NCBI GenBank assembly: GCA_019749835.1
Contig: JAIEPJ010000132.1
Coordinates: forward strand, 1-64,000
Length of the DNA stretch: 64,000 nt
Origin: Phreatobacter sp.
GTDB lineage: Bacteria > Pseudomonadota > Alphaproteobacteria > Rhizobiales > Phreatobacteraceae
Reading direction: 5' to 3'
Below the pieces are notes generated by a model. It was not told the DNA's origin. It did not search any database and saw only the letters and a list, made by a program, of their open reading frames with translations. The position numbers were made by a program, and so were the translations under genes. Below are positions 8,151 through 15,915 of the stretch, piece by piece. How positions within the stretch are numbered: the stretch's first letter is position 1; every line of letters begins with the position of its first letter.

Positions 8151-9155
8151 ATGTTCGATGATCCCGCCGTCTGGCTGCCTGTCGCCTTCGCCGCCCTCAT
8201 GGGCCTCTCGATCCTGATCTATGTGATCCTCGACGGCTATGATCTCGGCGTCGGCATCCTCTTCCCCGTCGCCCGGCCTGAGGATCACGATCGGATGATC
8301 GCCTCGATCGGGCCGTTCTGGGATGCCAACGAGACCTGGCTGGTGCTCGCCGTCGGCCTTCTCCTCGTCGCGTTCCCGGTCGCCCACGGGGCGATCCTCT
8401 CGGCGCTCTACCTGCCGGTGACGGTGATGCTCATCGCGCTCATCATGCGCGGCGTGGCCTTCGAGTTCCGCGCCAAGGCCGAGGCCGGCTGGAAGCCGAC
8501 CTGGGATCGCGTGTTCTTCGCCGGTTCGCTGCTGACGGCGCTGTCGCAGGGCTACATGCTCGGGCTCTATGTGATGGGGCTGGACCGCAGCCTGGCGACC
8601 GTCGGCTTCGGGCTGGTCACCGCGGTCTGCGTGGCGGCCGGCTACACGCTGATGGGCGCGACCTGGCTGATCATCAAGACCGACGGCGACCTGCAGCGGC
8701 GGGCAGTGCGACGGGCACGCGCCGCGTTGGTCGTCACGATGATCGGCTTCGCGGTGATCTCGGTGGTGACCCCGCTCGTCTCGGTGCGGATCTTCGACCG
8801 CTGGTTCTCGCTGCCGGAGTTCCTGTTCCTGTCGCCCCTGCCGCTGATGGCCCTGGTGCTGGCTTCGGTGGTATGGGTGGTGCTGGCCAACCAGCCGCAT
8901 GCGCGGGACCGGTTTGCCTGGGTGCCCTTTGCCGGCTCGGCGGGAATCTTCACCCTGGCCTTCTTTGGCCTCGCCTATTCGTTCTATCCCTTCATCGTGC
9001 CCGATCGGCTGACCATCTATGCCGCGGCGTCGGCGCCCGAGAGCCTGATCATCATCCTTGTCGGCGCCCTGGTCGTGGTGCCGGTCATCGTCGCCTATTC
9101 GGCGTTCAGCTACTGGGTGTTTCGCGGCAAGGCGACCGACCTGCGCTACGACTGA
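8151..9155 (+). CDS. cydB: Cytochrome bd-type quinol oxidase subunit II
   Basis: A 334-residue membrane protein with about eight to nine hydrophobic segments. It carries the CydB signatures LDGYDLGVGILFP near residue 27 and FWDANETWLVLAVG near residue 58. It forms the structural partner of CydA. No small CydX-like reading frame or CydDC exporter gene follows; two hairpins come straight after the stop. The C-terminus YWVFRGKATDLRYD is typical of CioB-type subunits. Confidence 0.95.
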   Translation: MFDDPAVWLPVAFAALMGLSILIYVILDGYDLGVGILFPVARPEDHDRMIASIGPFWDANETWLVLAVGLLLVAFPVAHGAILSALYLPVTVMLIALIMRGVAFEFRAKAEAGWKPTWDRVFFAGSLLTALSQGYMLGLYVMGLDRSLATVGFGLVTAVCVAAGYTLMGATWLIIKTDGDLQRRAVRRARAALVVTMIGFAVISVVTPLVSVRIFDRWFSLPEFLFLSPLPLMALVLASVVWVVLANQPHARDRFAWVPFAGSAGIFTLAFFGLAYSFYPFIVPDRLTIYAAASAPESLIIILVGALVVVPVIVAYSAFSYWVFRGKATDLRYD

Positions 9156-9160
9156 CGTCC

Positions 9161-9200
9161 GGTCCGGGCCTCGCCGGCCCGGACCGCTGCGCCTGCAGCG
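9161..9200. terminator. Double hairpin between convergent cydB and gpdQ-like gene
   Basis: Two adjacent perfect hairpins. The first is GGTCCGGGCC (9161-9170) with GGCCCGGACC (9176-9185) and a 5-nt loop. The second is CGCTGC (9185-9190) with GCAGCG (9195-9200) and a 4-nt loop. They fill the whole gap between the cydB stop and the stop of the convergent phosphodiesterase gene. There is no U-run, so they may terminate inefficiently or stabilise both 3' ends. Confidence 0.6.
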
Positions 9201-10025
9201 TCATGCGCCGGGATAGTCGGCATCACGCAGGAAGGGATAGGGGCCCGGCGCCTTCTCGACATAGGCCGTGTGGCTGACGAGGCCGGCAGCCTCCGTCCAC
9301 AGATGCAGGTGGAAGGCGGCCGGCTCGAAATTGAACTGCCCCGATGGCTTGTCGTTGAGATCCAGCACCACCTGATGGGCCACGCTCGGCGCCACCATGG
9401 CGAGAGTGCCGGCGAAGAGCGCCTGGATCGGCCGATGATGATGACCGGACAACACGCGCACGACCTGGGGGTGACGGCGGATGATCGCCTCCAGCTCGGC
9501 CTTGCCCTCGATCAGGTTGATGCGGTCCATGTGGTGGATGCCGCAGACGAAGGCCGGGTGGTGCAGGGCGACGATGGTCGGCTTGGCGCTGTCCTCCGAC
9601 AGGCGGGCGTCCAGCCAGGCGAGGCGCTCGGCGCAGAGGCGCCCTGCACCGGATCCGGGAACGACGGTGTCGAGGCCGATCATGCGGAGGGGGCCGAGAT
9701 CGGTCGCCCAGTGGGCAAAATGGGGATCATCGGACAGGCCGGGATAGGCGCTGAAAATGCTCTTCAGGTTCTCGCGGCGGTCATGGTTGCCCGGGATGAG
9801 CCAGACCGGCATCGGCAGGCGGGAAAGCATCCGCTTGAGGTTCTCGTACTCCGCCGGCAGGCCATTGTCGGTGAGGTCGCCGGTGATCAGCACGCAATCC
9901 GGGCGCGGGTCGAGCGCCAGGACCGCATCGATGGCGCGCTCGGTCAGCATGTTGGTCTCGGCCGTCCGATAGGCAGCAAGACCGTGCGGACGGACGTGAA
10001 GATCGGTCAGATGGGCGATGAGCAT
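9201..10025 (-). CDS. GpdQ-like metallophosphodiesterase
   Basis: A 274-residue class III calcineurin-like phosphodiesterase. Metal-binding motifs occur in order: DLH near residue 8, GDL near residue 50, GNHDR near residue 80, LHH near residue 155 and GHHH near residue 195. Length and opening (MLIAHLTDLH) are very close to the glycerophosphodiesterase GpdQ; CpdA-type cyclic-nucleotide phosphodiesterases are the alternative. A GGGAAGG site precedes the ATG. It is divergent from a Ugp-like glycerophosphate importer with a PHO box candidate upstream, which supports release of glycerol-3-phosphate or phosphate from glycerophosphodiesters. Confidence 0.85.
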   Translation of the reverse strand: MLIAHLTDLHVRPHGLAAYRTAETNMLTERAIDAVLALDPRPDCVLITGDLTDNGLPAEYENLKRMLSRLPMPVWLIPGNHDRRENLKSIFSAYPGLSDDPHFAHWATDLGPLRMIGLDTVVPGSGAGRLCAERLAWLDARLSEDSAKPTIVALHHPAFVCGIHHMDRINLIEGKAELEAIIRRHPQVVRVLSGHHHRPIQALFAGTLAMVAPSVAHQVVLDLNDKPSGQFNFEPAAFHLHLWTEAAGLVSHTAYVEKAPGPYPFLRDADYPGA

Positions 10026-10072
10026 GAGGGCCTTCCCTAGGGTGCGGTTCGCCGGCTGACTAGGCGCCGTCC

Positions 10073-10090
10073 ATGACAGTGCGACGACAG
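10073..10090 (-). promoter_or_regulatory. Candidate PHO box upstream of the GpdQ-like gene
   Basis: Read on the minus strand: CTGTCGT, four bases CGCA, then CTGTCAT. These are two direct 7-mers with 11-bp periodicity matching the PhoB consensus CTGTCAT-N4-CTGTCAT at 13 of 14 positions. The box lies 48 bp upstream of the GpdQ-like start codon. The match is seen directly; PhoB binding is inferred and fits the encoded functions. Confidence 0.7.
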
Positions 10091-10107
10091 GCATAGCCGC
10101 TCCGGCC

Positions 10108-10125
10108 TTGTCATCACGCCGTCGT
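10108..10125 (+). promoter_or_regulatory. Weaker PHO-box-like repeat upstream of the ugp-like operon
   Basis: Plus-strand TTGTCAT, four bases CACG, then CCGTCGT: 11-bp-spaced repeats matching CTGTCAT at six and five of seven positions. A further CTGTCGT half-site lies at 10163-10169. Located about 90 bp before the ABC operon start. It could be the PhoB site for the importer side, but it is degenerate. Confidence 0.4.
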
Positions 10126-10211
10126 CCAAGCGTCGGTGAAACGTCATTCATGCGTTGCCATGCTGTCGTGAAAGCCGCGTACCCCCACCCCATCCTGGGA
10201 GTTGGGAATTC

Positions 10212-11396
10212 ATGGCCGGAATCGTCCTCGACCGGATCGAGAAGTCGTTTGGCGAGACGCGCGTCCTGAAGGGCGTGTCGCTGTCTTTCGATGCCGGATC
10301 CTTCATTTCGCTGGTCGGTCCTTCCGGCTGCGGCAAGACCACCCTCCTGCGCATCATCGCGGGTCTCGAACAGGCGGACCGCGGTGCGGTGTCGATCGGC
10401 GGGCGTGACGTCACCGGTATCCGCGCCGCCGACCGCGATGTCGCGATGGTGTTCCAGAACTATGCGCTCTATCCGCACATGACGGTTGAGCAGAACATGG
10501 CGCTGCCGTTGGTCATGCGCCGGCTCACGACCCTGGAGCGCGCGCCGTTCCTCGGCCGTCTCGTTTCGGGCACGGGCGCTCGCCGCGCGGCGATCCGCGA
10601 GGAGGTCGCACAGGCGGCCAAGCTCCTGTCCATCGGCCATCTGATGGAGCGCCGGCCCGGACAGCTTTCGGGCGGCCAGCGCCAGCGCGTCGCCCTCGGC
10701 CGCGCCATTGTGCGGCATCCCAAGGCCTTCCTGATGGACGAGCCGCTGTCGAACCTCGACGCCGCCCTGCGCCACGACATGCGCCGCGAGCTCGTCGACC
10801 TTCACAAGCGCATCGGCGTCACCACGGTCTATGTGACCCATGACCAGGCCGAGGCGATGACCATGTCCGACAGGGTCGCCGTCATGCTCGGCGGCAATGT
10901 CCTGCAGTTCGGCTCGCCGCGCGAGGTCTATGAGCAACCCGCGACGATCGACGTCGCCAGGTTCATCGGCTCGCCGCGCATCAACATCCTGGCCGGCGAG
11001 GCCGACGGCGAGGGGCAGGTCTCGGTCGCGGGCGTCGCGACCGGCCTCGTCGCGCCGCGCCTGACCGGAAAGCTTTCCATCGGCGTCAGGCCGGAACATC
11101 TGACTCTGGCCGCCCAGGGCATCGCGGTGACGGTCGGTCATGTCGAGTTCCTCGGGTCGGAGGTGCTGGTCTATGCCCGCGAGACACGGGAGGGATCCGA
11201 CCTCATCCTGCGCCTCGCCCCCGAGGCCTGGGAGGCCGCGCCGTCGCGCCAGGCCTTGACCGTCGCCCCGCTCGCCGGGCGCCTCCTCGCCTTCGATCCC
11301 GTCGGCAATCGCGTCGGTCTCATCGGCAGCGAGACGGCTGCACGCATCGGCGCCGGCGGTACGCAGCCGCGGCGCCCGGAGGCGGCGCATGTCTGA
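10212..11396 (+). CDS. ugpC: ABC transporter ATPase, UgpC/MalK type
   Basis: A 394-residue cytoplasmic ATPase of a carbohydrate/glycerophosphate importer. Walker A GPSGCGKTT is near residue 37, the signature LSGGQRQR near residue 155, Walker B FLMDEPLSNLD follows, and the H-loop His is in VTHDQAEAM. The C-terminal TOBE-like region (about residues 240-390) is typical of MalK/UgpC. The frame extends upstream, but family length and MAGIVLDRI support 10212. It overlaps the next gene by eight bases. Divergent GpdQ and the PHO-box-like sites suggest glycerol-3-phosphate or a glycerophosphodiester as cargo. The ugp name is inferred. Confidence 0.85.
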   Translation: MAGIVLDRIEKSFGETRVLKGVSLSFDAGSFISLVGPSGCGKTTLLRIIAGLEQADRGAVSIGGRDVTGIRAADRDVAMVFQNYALYPHMTVEQNMALPLVMRRLTTLERAPFLGRLVSGTGARRAAIREEVAQAAKLLSIGHLMERRPGQLSGGQRQRVALGRAIVRHPKAFLMDEPLSNLDAALRHDMRRELVDLHKRIGVTTVYVTHDQAEAMTMSDRVAVMLGGNVLQFGSPREVYEQPATIDVARFIGSPRINILAGEADGEGQVSVAGVATGLVAPRLTGKLSIGVRPEHLTLAAQGIAVTVGHVEFLGSEVLVYARETREGSDLILRLAPEAWEAAPSRQALTVAPLAGRLLAFDPVGNRVGLIGSETAARIGAGGTQPRRPEAAHV

Positions 11397-12321
11397 CGTC
11401 GCGCTTCCCCTTGGCCATGCCGCTGCCGCGCCGGCCGGCGAGCGGACCCATCGCGGCGAGGCGCTGGCCGCCTGGCTGCTGACCGCCCCGGCCATCCTCG
11501 CCTTCGTGCTGATGCTGCTGATCCCGACTGCGGCGGTCGTCGCCATCGCCTTCACCGACTATGAACTGGGCGCGCCGGCGCTGCGCTTCGTCGGGCTCGC
11601 CAATTTCGCCGAGCTCCTGGAGGACCGGGGTTTCGTCACCTCGTTCCGCAACACCGCCTTCTTCGTCGCCGTGACGACGCCGGTCTCGATCATCGGGGGG
11701 CTGATGCTGGCGCTGCTGATCGAGAGCGGCACGCGCGGGCGCGCCTTTTTCCGCGCCGTGTTCTTCCTGCCGGTCGTCTCGCTCATGGTCGCGATGGCGA
11801 CCGCCTTCCAGTACATGTTCCACCCGACGATCGGTCCGGTGAATGCGGCGCTCCGCGGCCTCGGCATCGTTGGCCCGAACTGGCTCGGCTCCTCCGATAG
11901 CGTCATGTGGACGCTGTCCATCATCGGCGTCTGGGAGCAGATCGGCTTCAACATGGTTCTGTTCCTGGCGGGCCTGACCGCCATTCCGCGCGACCTCTAT
12001 GCGGCGGCGGAAGTGGACGGGGTGCGCTCGGCCTGGTCGCGGTTCTGGACGGTGACCTGGCCGCTGCTCGGCCCCACCAGCCTCTTCGTGCTGACCATCA
12101 CGATGATCCGCTCGCTCCGCGTCTTCGACATTGTCGCGACGCTGACCCAGGGCGGTCCGAACAAGGCCTCCGAGGTGCTGCTCTACACCATGTACACCGA
12201 GGGTTTCACCTTCTTCCGCATGGGTTATTCGGCGGCGATCACCGTCGTCTTCCTCGGCGCCGTCGTCGTCCTCATGCTCCTTCAGACGCGCGTGCTCGAC
12301 CGCCGCGTCCATTACGGGTGA
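11389..12321 (+). CDS. ugpA: ABC transporter permease, UgpA/MalF type
   Basis: A 310-residue inner-membrane permease with six predicted membrane segments. The EAA-loop coupling motif is near residue 205 (YAAAEVDGVRSAWSRFWTVTWPLL). The ATG overlaps the end of the ATPase gene, which indicates translational coupling. It partners the following MalG/UgpE-type permease. Length is normal. Confidence 0.9.
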   Translation: MSDVALPLGHAAAAPAGERTHRGEALAAWLLTAPAILAFVLMLLIPTAAVVAIAFTDYELGAPALRFVGLANFAELLEDRGFVTSFRNTAFFVAVTTPVSIIGGLMLALLIESGTRGRAFFRAVFFLPVVSLMVAMATAFQYMFHPTIGPVNAALRGLGIVGPNWLGSSDSVMWTLSIIGVWEQIGFNMVLFLAGLTAIPRDLYAAAEVDGVRSAWSRFWTVTWPLLGPTSLFVLTITMIRSLRVFDIVATLTQGGPNKASEVLLYTMYTEGFTFFRMGYSAAITVVFLGAVVVLMLLQTRVLDRRVHYG

Positions 12322-12328
12322 GGCGCCG

Positions 12329-13180
12329 ATGACCCCCTCCTCCCCGCACGACAAGAGCCTGGTCGCCGATCTGCCGCGGCTGGCGTTGCTCTCGGTCCTC
12401 GGCCTGATCTTCCTGATGCCCTATATCTGGATGATCTCGGTCTCGCTGAAGCCGCTGGACGAGGTCTGGCGCGCCTCGATGTCGCTGATCCCGCAGACCT
12501 TCGCCTTCGAGAAGAATTACGGGCGGGTGCTGAGCGAGGTGCCGATCGGACGTTACCTGCTCAACGGCGCCATCGTCTGTTTCGGCATCCTGGTCTTCCA
12601 GCTCGCCTTCGCCCTGCCGGCCGGCTACGCACTCGCCAAGCTGAATTTCCGCGGCCGCGAGACGCTCTTCGCCTTCGTCATGCTGGGGCTGCTGATCCCC
12701 GCCCACGTCCCGGCGATCCCGCTCTACATCGCCTTCGCCCAGACCGGCATCCTCAACACCTATGCGGCGCTCATCGCGCCCTCGACCATCTCCGTCTTCG
12801 CCATCTTCATGTTCCGCCAGTTCTTCCGGGCCATGCCGGACGAGCTGATCCATGCCGCCCGCATGGACGGGCTGGGCGAATGGTCCATCGTCTGGCGGAT
12901 CATCGTCCCCAATGCCTGGCCGGCCGCCACCGCCTTCGCGATCTTCTCGGTGGTGGCCCATTGGAACGACCTGTTCTGGCCGCTCATCGCCGTCTCCGGC
13001 AAGGGCGAACTGGCGACCCCGGCGCTGGGCGTCATCTATTTCCGCACCGAAGAGGCGGGCGACGATTTCGGTGCCCTGATGGCGGCGGCGACCATCACCA
13101 CGATCCCGCTGGTGGCCGCCTTCCTCATCGCCCAGCGGCGCTTCATCGAAGGCATCACCATGACCGGCCTCAAGGGATGA
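12329..13180 (+). CDS. ugpE: ABC transporter permease, UgpE/MalG type
   Basis: A 283-residue inner-membrane permease, second half of the translocation channel. It has six hydrophobic segments. The EAA-like loop DELIHAARMDGLGEWSIVWRI is near residue 170, and the C-terminus RRFIEGITMTGLKG is characteristic of the family. It starts seven bases after the first permease stop, so it is in the same operon. Confidence 0.9.
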   Translation: MTPSSPHDKSLVADLPRLALLSVLGLIFLMPYIWMISVSLKPLDEVWRASMSLIPQTFAFEKNYGRVLSEVPIGRYLLNGAIVCFGILVFQLAFALPAGYALAKLNFRGRETLFAFVMLGLLIPAHVPAIPLYIAFAQTGILNTYAALIAPSTISVFAIFMFRQFFRAMPDELIHAARMDGLGEWSIVWRIIVPNAWPAATAFAIFSVVAHWNDLFWPLIAVSGKGELATPALGVIYFRTEEAGDDFGALMAAATITTIPLVAAFLIAQRRFIEGITMTGLKG

Positions 13181-13182
13181 GG

Positions 13183-13209
13183 CCGGTTCCCTGTCCGTTG
13201 CAGAACCGG
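13183..13209 (+). other. Intercistronic hairpin before first ugpB-like gene
   Basis: CCGGTTC (13183-13189) can pair with GAACCGG (13203-13209) around a 13-nt loop, directly between the permease stop and the first binding-protein ATG (13218). The 3' arm overlaps the GGAG ribosome-binding site (13208-13211). It may set the dose of binding protein relative to the membrane subunits, or simply protect the mRNA. No T-run follows. Confidence 0.45.
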
Positions 13210-13217
13210 AGACCGTC

Positions 13218-14492
13218 ATGACGATCCGCCTTACCCGTCGCACGGTGCTCGCCGTCGCGGCCGCCAGCGTCGCTGCCCCACGTCTGGCCATCGCCAATCC
13301 GGTGGAGATCGACGTCCACTACTCCATGCCGGCCGTCTTCAAGGACGTGCAGGAGCAGCTCGCCGCCGGCTTCATGGCCGCCCAGTCCGAGATCAAGGTC
13401 AGCTACCGTCAGGCGACGGCGAGCTATGACGACGGCACCCAGCTGGTGCTGCGCGAGGCGGTCACCGGCCGCCAGCCCGACCTGACCTTTCAGGGCCTCA
13501 ACCGCCTCAGGGTCATCGCCGAGCGCGGTCTCGCCGTCGACCTCGCCCCGTTGCTGAAGCGCGAGGGCGACAGTGCGAAGCTGGGTTACACACCGGAGCT
13601 GCTCGGCATCGGGGCGGCGGGCGGCATCCAGGCGGGGCTCGCCTTCGCCACGTCCAATCCGATCGTCTTCGTCAATGCCGACCTGTTCCGCCGCGCCGGC
13701 CTCGATCCCGACAGGAAGCTGACGACCTGGGACGAGATCATCGCGGCGTCGAAGGCGATCTCGGCGCTCGGGGACGGCGTCCACGGCGCCTATTACCGGT
13801 GGCAGGGCGACTGGATCTATTCGGCGCTGCTCTTCGGCTTCGGTGGCCGCATGATGGACGAGGCCGAGCGCACCATCGGTTTCGCCGGGCCCGAGGGGAA
13901 GGCGTCCCTCACCGTGCTCGACCGTCTGGTCAAGGAGGGCGGCATGCCGGCGCTCTCGGGTGAAGCGGGCGCCCAGGCCTTCGCCGCCGGCAAGGTCGGC
14001 ATGTATTTCTGGTCGACCGCGTTCCTGCGCCAGGCGATGCGCTCGCTGGGCAGCAATTTCAATCTGACCACCTGGGAATTCCCGCTGGGCGACCGCGCCC
14101 GGGGCCGCCTGCCGACCGGTGGCGCCGCCGGCATGGTTCTCGCCAGGGATCCCGCCAAGCAGCAGGCCGCCTATCGCTTCCTGCGCTACTGCACCTCGCC
14201 GGAGGGCACGGCCGTGATGGTCAAGGGCACCGGCTATGTGCCGGTCAACCAGCTGGCCGCCGACGATCCGCGTTATCTCGGCGCCTTCTACCGCGATAAC
14301 CCGCTATTCATGACCGGCGTCCGCCAGATGCCGATCATGGTGCCCTGGTACGCCTTCCCCGGGCCGAACGGGGTGCGCATCTCCTCCACCATCACCGACA
14401 ACGTGTCCCGCGTCGTCGAGCAGAAAGCCAGCGTCGATGCAGCGCTGGCCGACATGGCGCGCGACGTCACGCGCCTCCTGCCCCGCGCCTGA
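13218..14492 (+). CDS. UgpB-like solute-binding protein, copy 1
   Basis: A 424-residue family-1 extracellular solute-binding protein. It has a twin-arginine-like signal (TRRTVLAVAAA, cleavage after AIAN or near it), then VEIDVHYSMPAVFKD. The UgpB-like blocks GLDPDRKLTTWDEII, KGTGYVPVNQLA and YRDNPLF are present. It is closely related to the following gene across its whole length, so the pair arose by tandem duplication. It should deliver substrate to the two permeases just upstream. The cargo is inferred from operon context. Confidence 0.88.
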   Translation: MTIRLTRRTVLAVAAASVAAPRLAIANPVEIDVHYSMPAVFKDVQEQLAAGFMAAQSEIKVSYRQATASYDDGTQLVLREAVTGRQPDLTFQGLNRLRVIAERGLAVDLAPLLKREGDSAKLGYTPELLGIGAAGGIQAGLAFATSNPIVFVNADLFRRAGLDPDRKLTTWDEIIAASKAISALGDGVHGAYYRWQGDWIYSALLFGFGGRMMDEAERTIGFAGPEGKASLTVLDRLVKEGGMPALSGEAGAQAFAAGKVGMYFWSTAFLRQAMRSLGSNFNLTTWEFPLGDRARGRLPTGGAAGMVLARDPAKQQAAYRFLRYCTSPEGTAVMVKGTGYVPVNQLAADDPRYLGAFYRDNPLFMTGVRQMPIMVPWYAFPGPNGVRISSTITDNVSRVVEQKASVDAALADMARDVTRLLPRA

Positions 14493-14571
14493 TCCCGCTC
14501 CTGCCCCGCTGCGCCGGAGGGGCCGGCCGGCGGGACCATTCCACACCCTCAGCCCCGTAACCGAGGTTGTC

Positions 14572-15861
14572 ATGTCTCAGAAGATCACCCGCCGTTCGAC
14601 GCTCGGCCTGATGGCCGGCGCCGCCACGCTCGCCATGCCGAATGTCGTCCGCGCCCAGACCATCGAGGTCGTCGCCCACTACTCCATGCCGCCGATCTTC
14701 AAGGCGGCCATGGATGCCGTCGCCGAGGCCTTCAACAAGAAGAGCGACAAGGTGAAGGTCACCTATGTCAATCCGACGCCCACCTACGAGGACGGTGCCC
14801 AGCTCGTGCTGCGCCAGGCGACCACCGGCGGCATGCCGGACGTCTCGTTCCAGGGCCTCAACCGCCTGCGGCTCTTCGCCGAGCGGTCGATCGCCGCCGA
14901 TCTGAAGCCCTTCCTCGACCGCGAGGGCGACCTGGCGAAGATCGGCTATTCCAAGCCCATCCTCGGTCTCGGCTTCCATGGCGGCGTGCAGTGCGGCCTG
15001 CCCTTCGCCACCTCCAACCCGATCAGCTATCTCAACGTCGACCTCCTCAAGAAGGTTGGCGCCAGCGCCGAGACCTTCCCGACGAACTGGGACGGCGTCA
15101 TCGCCCTGGCGGCGAAGATCTCCGCCCTCGGCGACGGCAATTCCGGCATGTTCTTCCGCTGGCCGGGTGACGACTGGATGTTCTCGGCCCTGCTCTACGG
15201 CCATGGCGGCCGGATGCTGACCGAGGACGAGAGCAAGGTCGCGTTCGACGGCGCCGAAGGCCTCGCCGCCCTTCGCCTGCTCGACCGCATGGTGAAGGAA
15301 GGCAAGATGCCCAACCTCACCGGCAATGCCGACCTGCAGTCCTTCGGCGCCGGCAAGATGGGCATGATGTTCCGCACCACGGCACAGGTGCGCCAGGTCT
15401 CCGGCATGGTCGGCAGCAATTTCGAGCTGCAGACCACGACCCTGCCGGTCATCGATCCGGTGAAGGGCCGCCTGCCGACCGGCGGCGCCGGCGCCATGAT
15501 GACCGCCAAGGATCCGGCCCGTCAGGCCGCCGCCTGGGAGTTCATCAAGTTCGCCACCTCCGCCGAGGGCACGACGCTGATGACCAAGAACACCGGCTAC
15601 GTGCCGTGCAACCAGCTCGCCATCGACGATCCGAGCTATCTGAGCGAGTTCTACAAGGCGAACCCGCTGTTCCAGGCCGCCACCAAGCAGGTTCACCTGA
15701 TGATCCCGTGGTACGCCTTCCCGGGCCAGAACTCGGTCCGCGTCACCCAGGTCATGGTCGACAACCTCGCCCGCATCGTCGAGCAGAAGGCGTCTCCCGA
15801 AGAGGTGCTGCGCGACATGTCCCGCGAGGTCACGCGCTTGATTCCGCGTCGCCAGGGCTGA
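14572..15861 (+). CDS. UgpB-like solute-binding protein, copy 2
   Basis: A 429-residue paralogue of the preceding binding protein. Shared blocks include HYSMP near the mature N-terminus, the DGxQLVLRxAxTG pattern, FQGLNRLR, PFATSNPI and GYVPxNQLAxDDP. The signal is also Tat-like (ITRRSTLGLMAGAA, cleavage near RAQ). The start is at ATG 14572 with a GAGG site about six bases upstream. A strong terminator follows 17 bp after the stop, so this gene closes the operon. Two receptors on one permease suggest two related ligands or affinities. Confidence 0.88.
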   Translation: MSQKITRRSTLGLMAGAATLAMPNVVRAQTIEVVAHYSMPPIFKAAMDAVAEAFNKKSDKVKVTYVNPTPTYEDGAQLVLRQATTGGMPDVSFQGLNRLRLFAERSIAADLKPFLDREGDLAKIGYSKPILGLGFHGGVQCGLPFATSNPISYLNVDLLKKVGASAETFPTNWDGVIALAAKISALGDGNSGMFFRWPGDDWMFSALLYGHGGRMLTEDESKVAFDGAEGLAALRLLDRMVKEGKMPNLTGNADLQSFGAGKMGMMFRTTAQVRQVSGMVGSNFELQTTTLPVIDPVKGRLPTGGAGAMMTAKDPARQAAAWEFIKFATSAEGTTLMTKNTGYVPCNQLAIDDPSYLSEFYKANPLFQAATKQVHLMIPWYAFPGQNSVRVTQVMVDNLARIVEQKASPEEVLRDMSREVTRLIPRRQG

Positions 15862-15878
15862 TTGTCCCGCGCCTGACG

Positions 15879-15909
15879 AAGCCCGCCCGGAGCGATCCGG
15901 GCGGGCTTT
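15879..15909 (+). terminator. Intrinsic terminator of the ugp-like operon
   Basis: A perfect 13-bp GC-rich stem (15879-15891 with 15896-15908) and a GCGA tetraloop, followed by a short T-tract. It lies 17 bp after the second binding-protein stop and just before the convergent rsmB stop. Confidence 0.85.
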
Positions 15910-15915
15910 GCCGTG

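Noticed and set aside
6651-8900. A 749-codon minus-strand frame antisense to cydAB
   Set aside because: Extremely His/Gln/Asp/Arg-rich, typical of the shadow frame opposite hydrophobic membrane genes.
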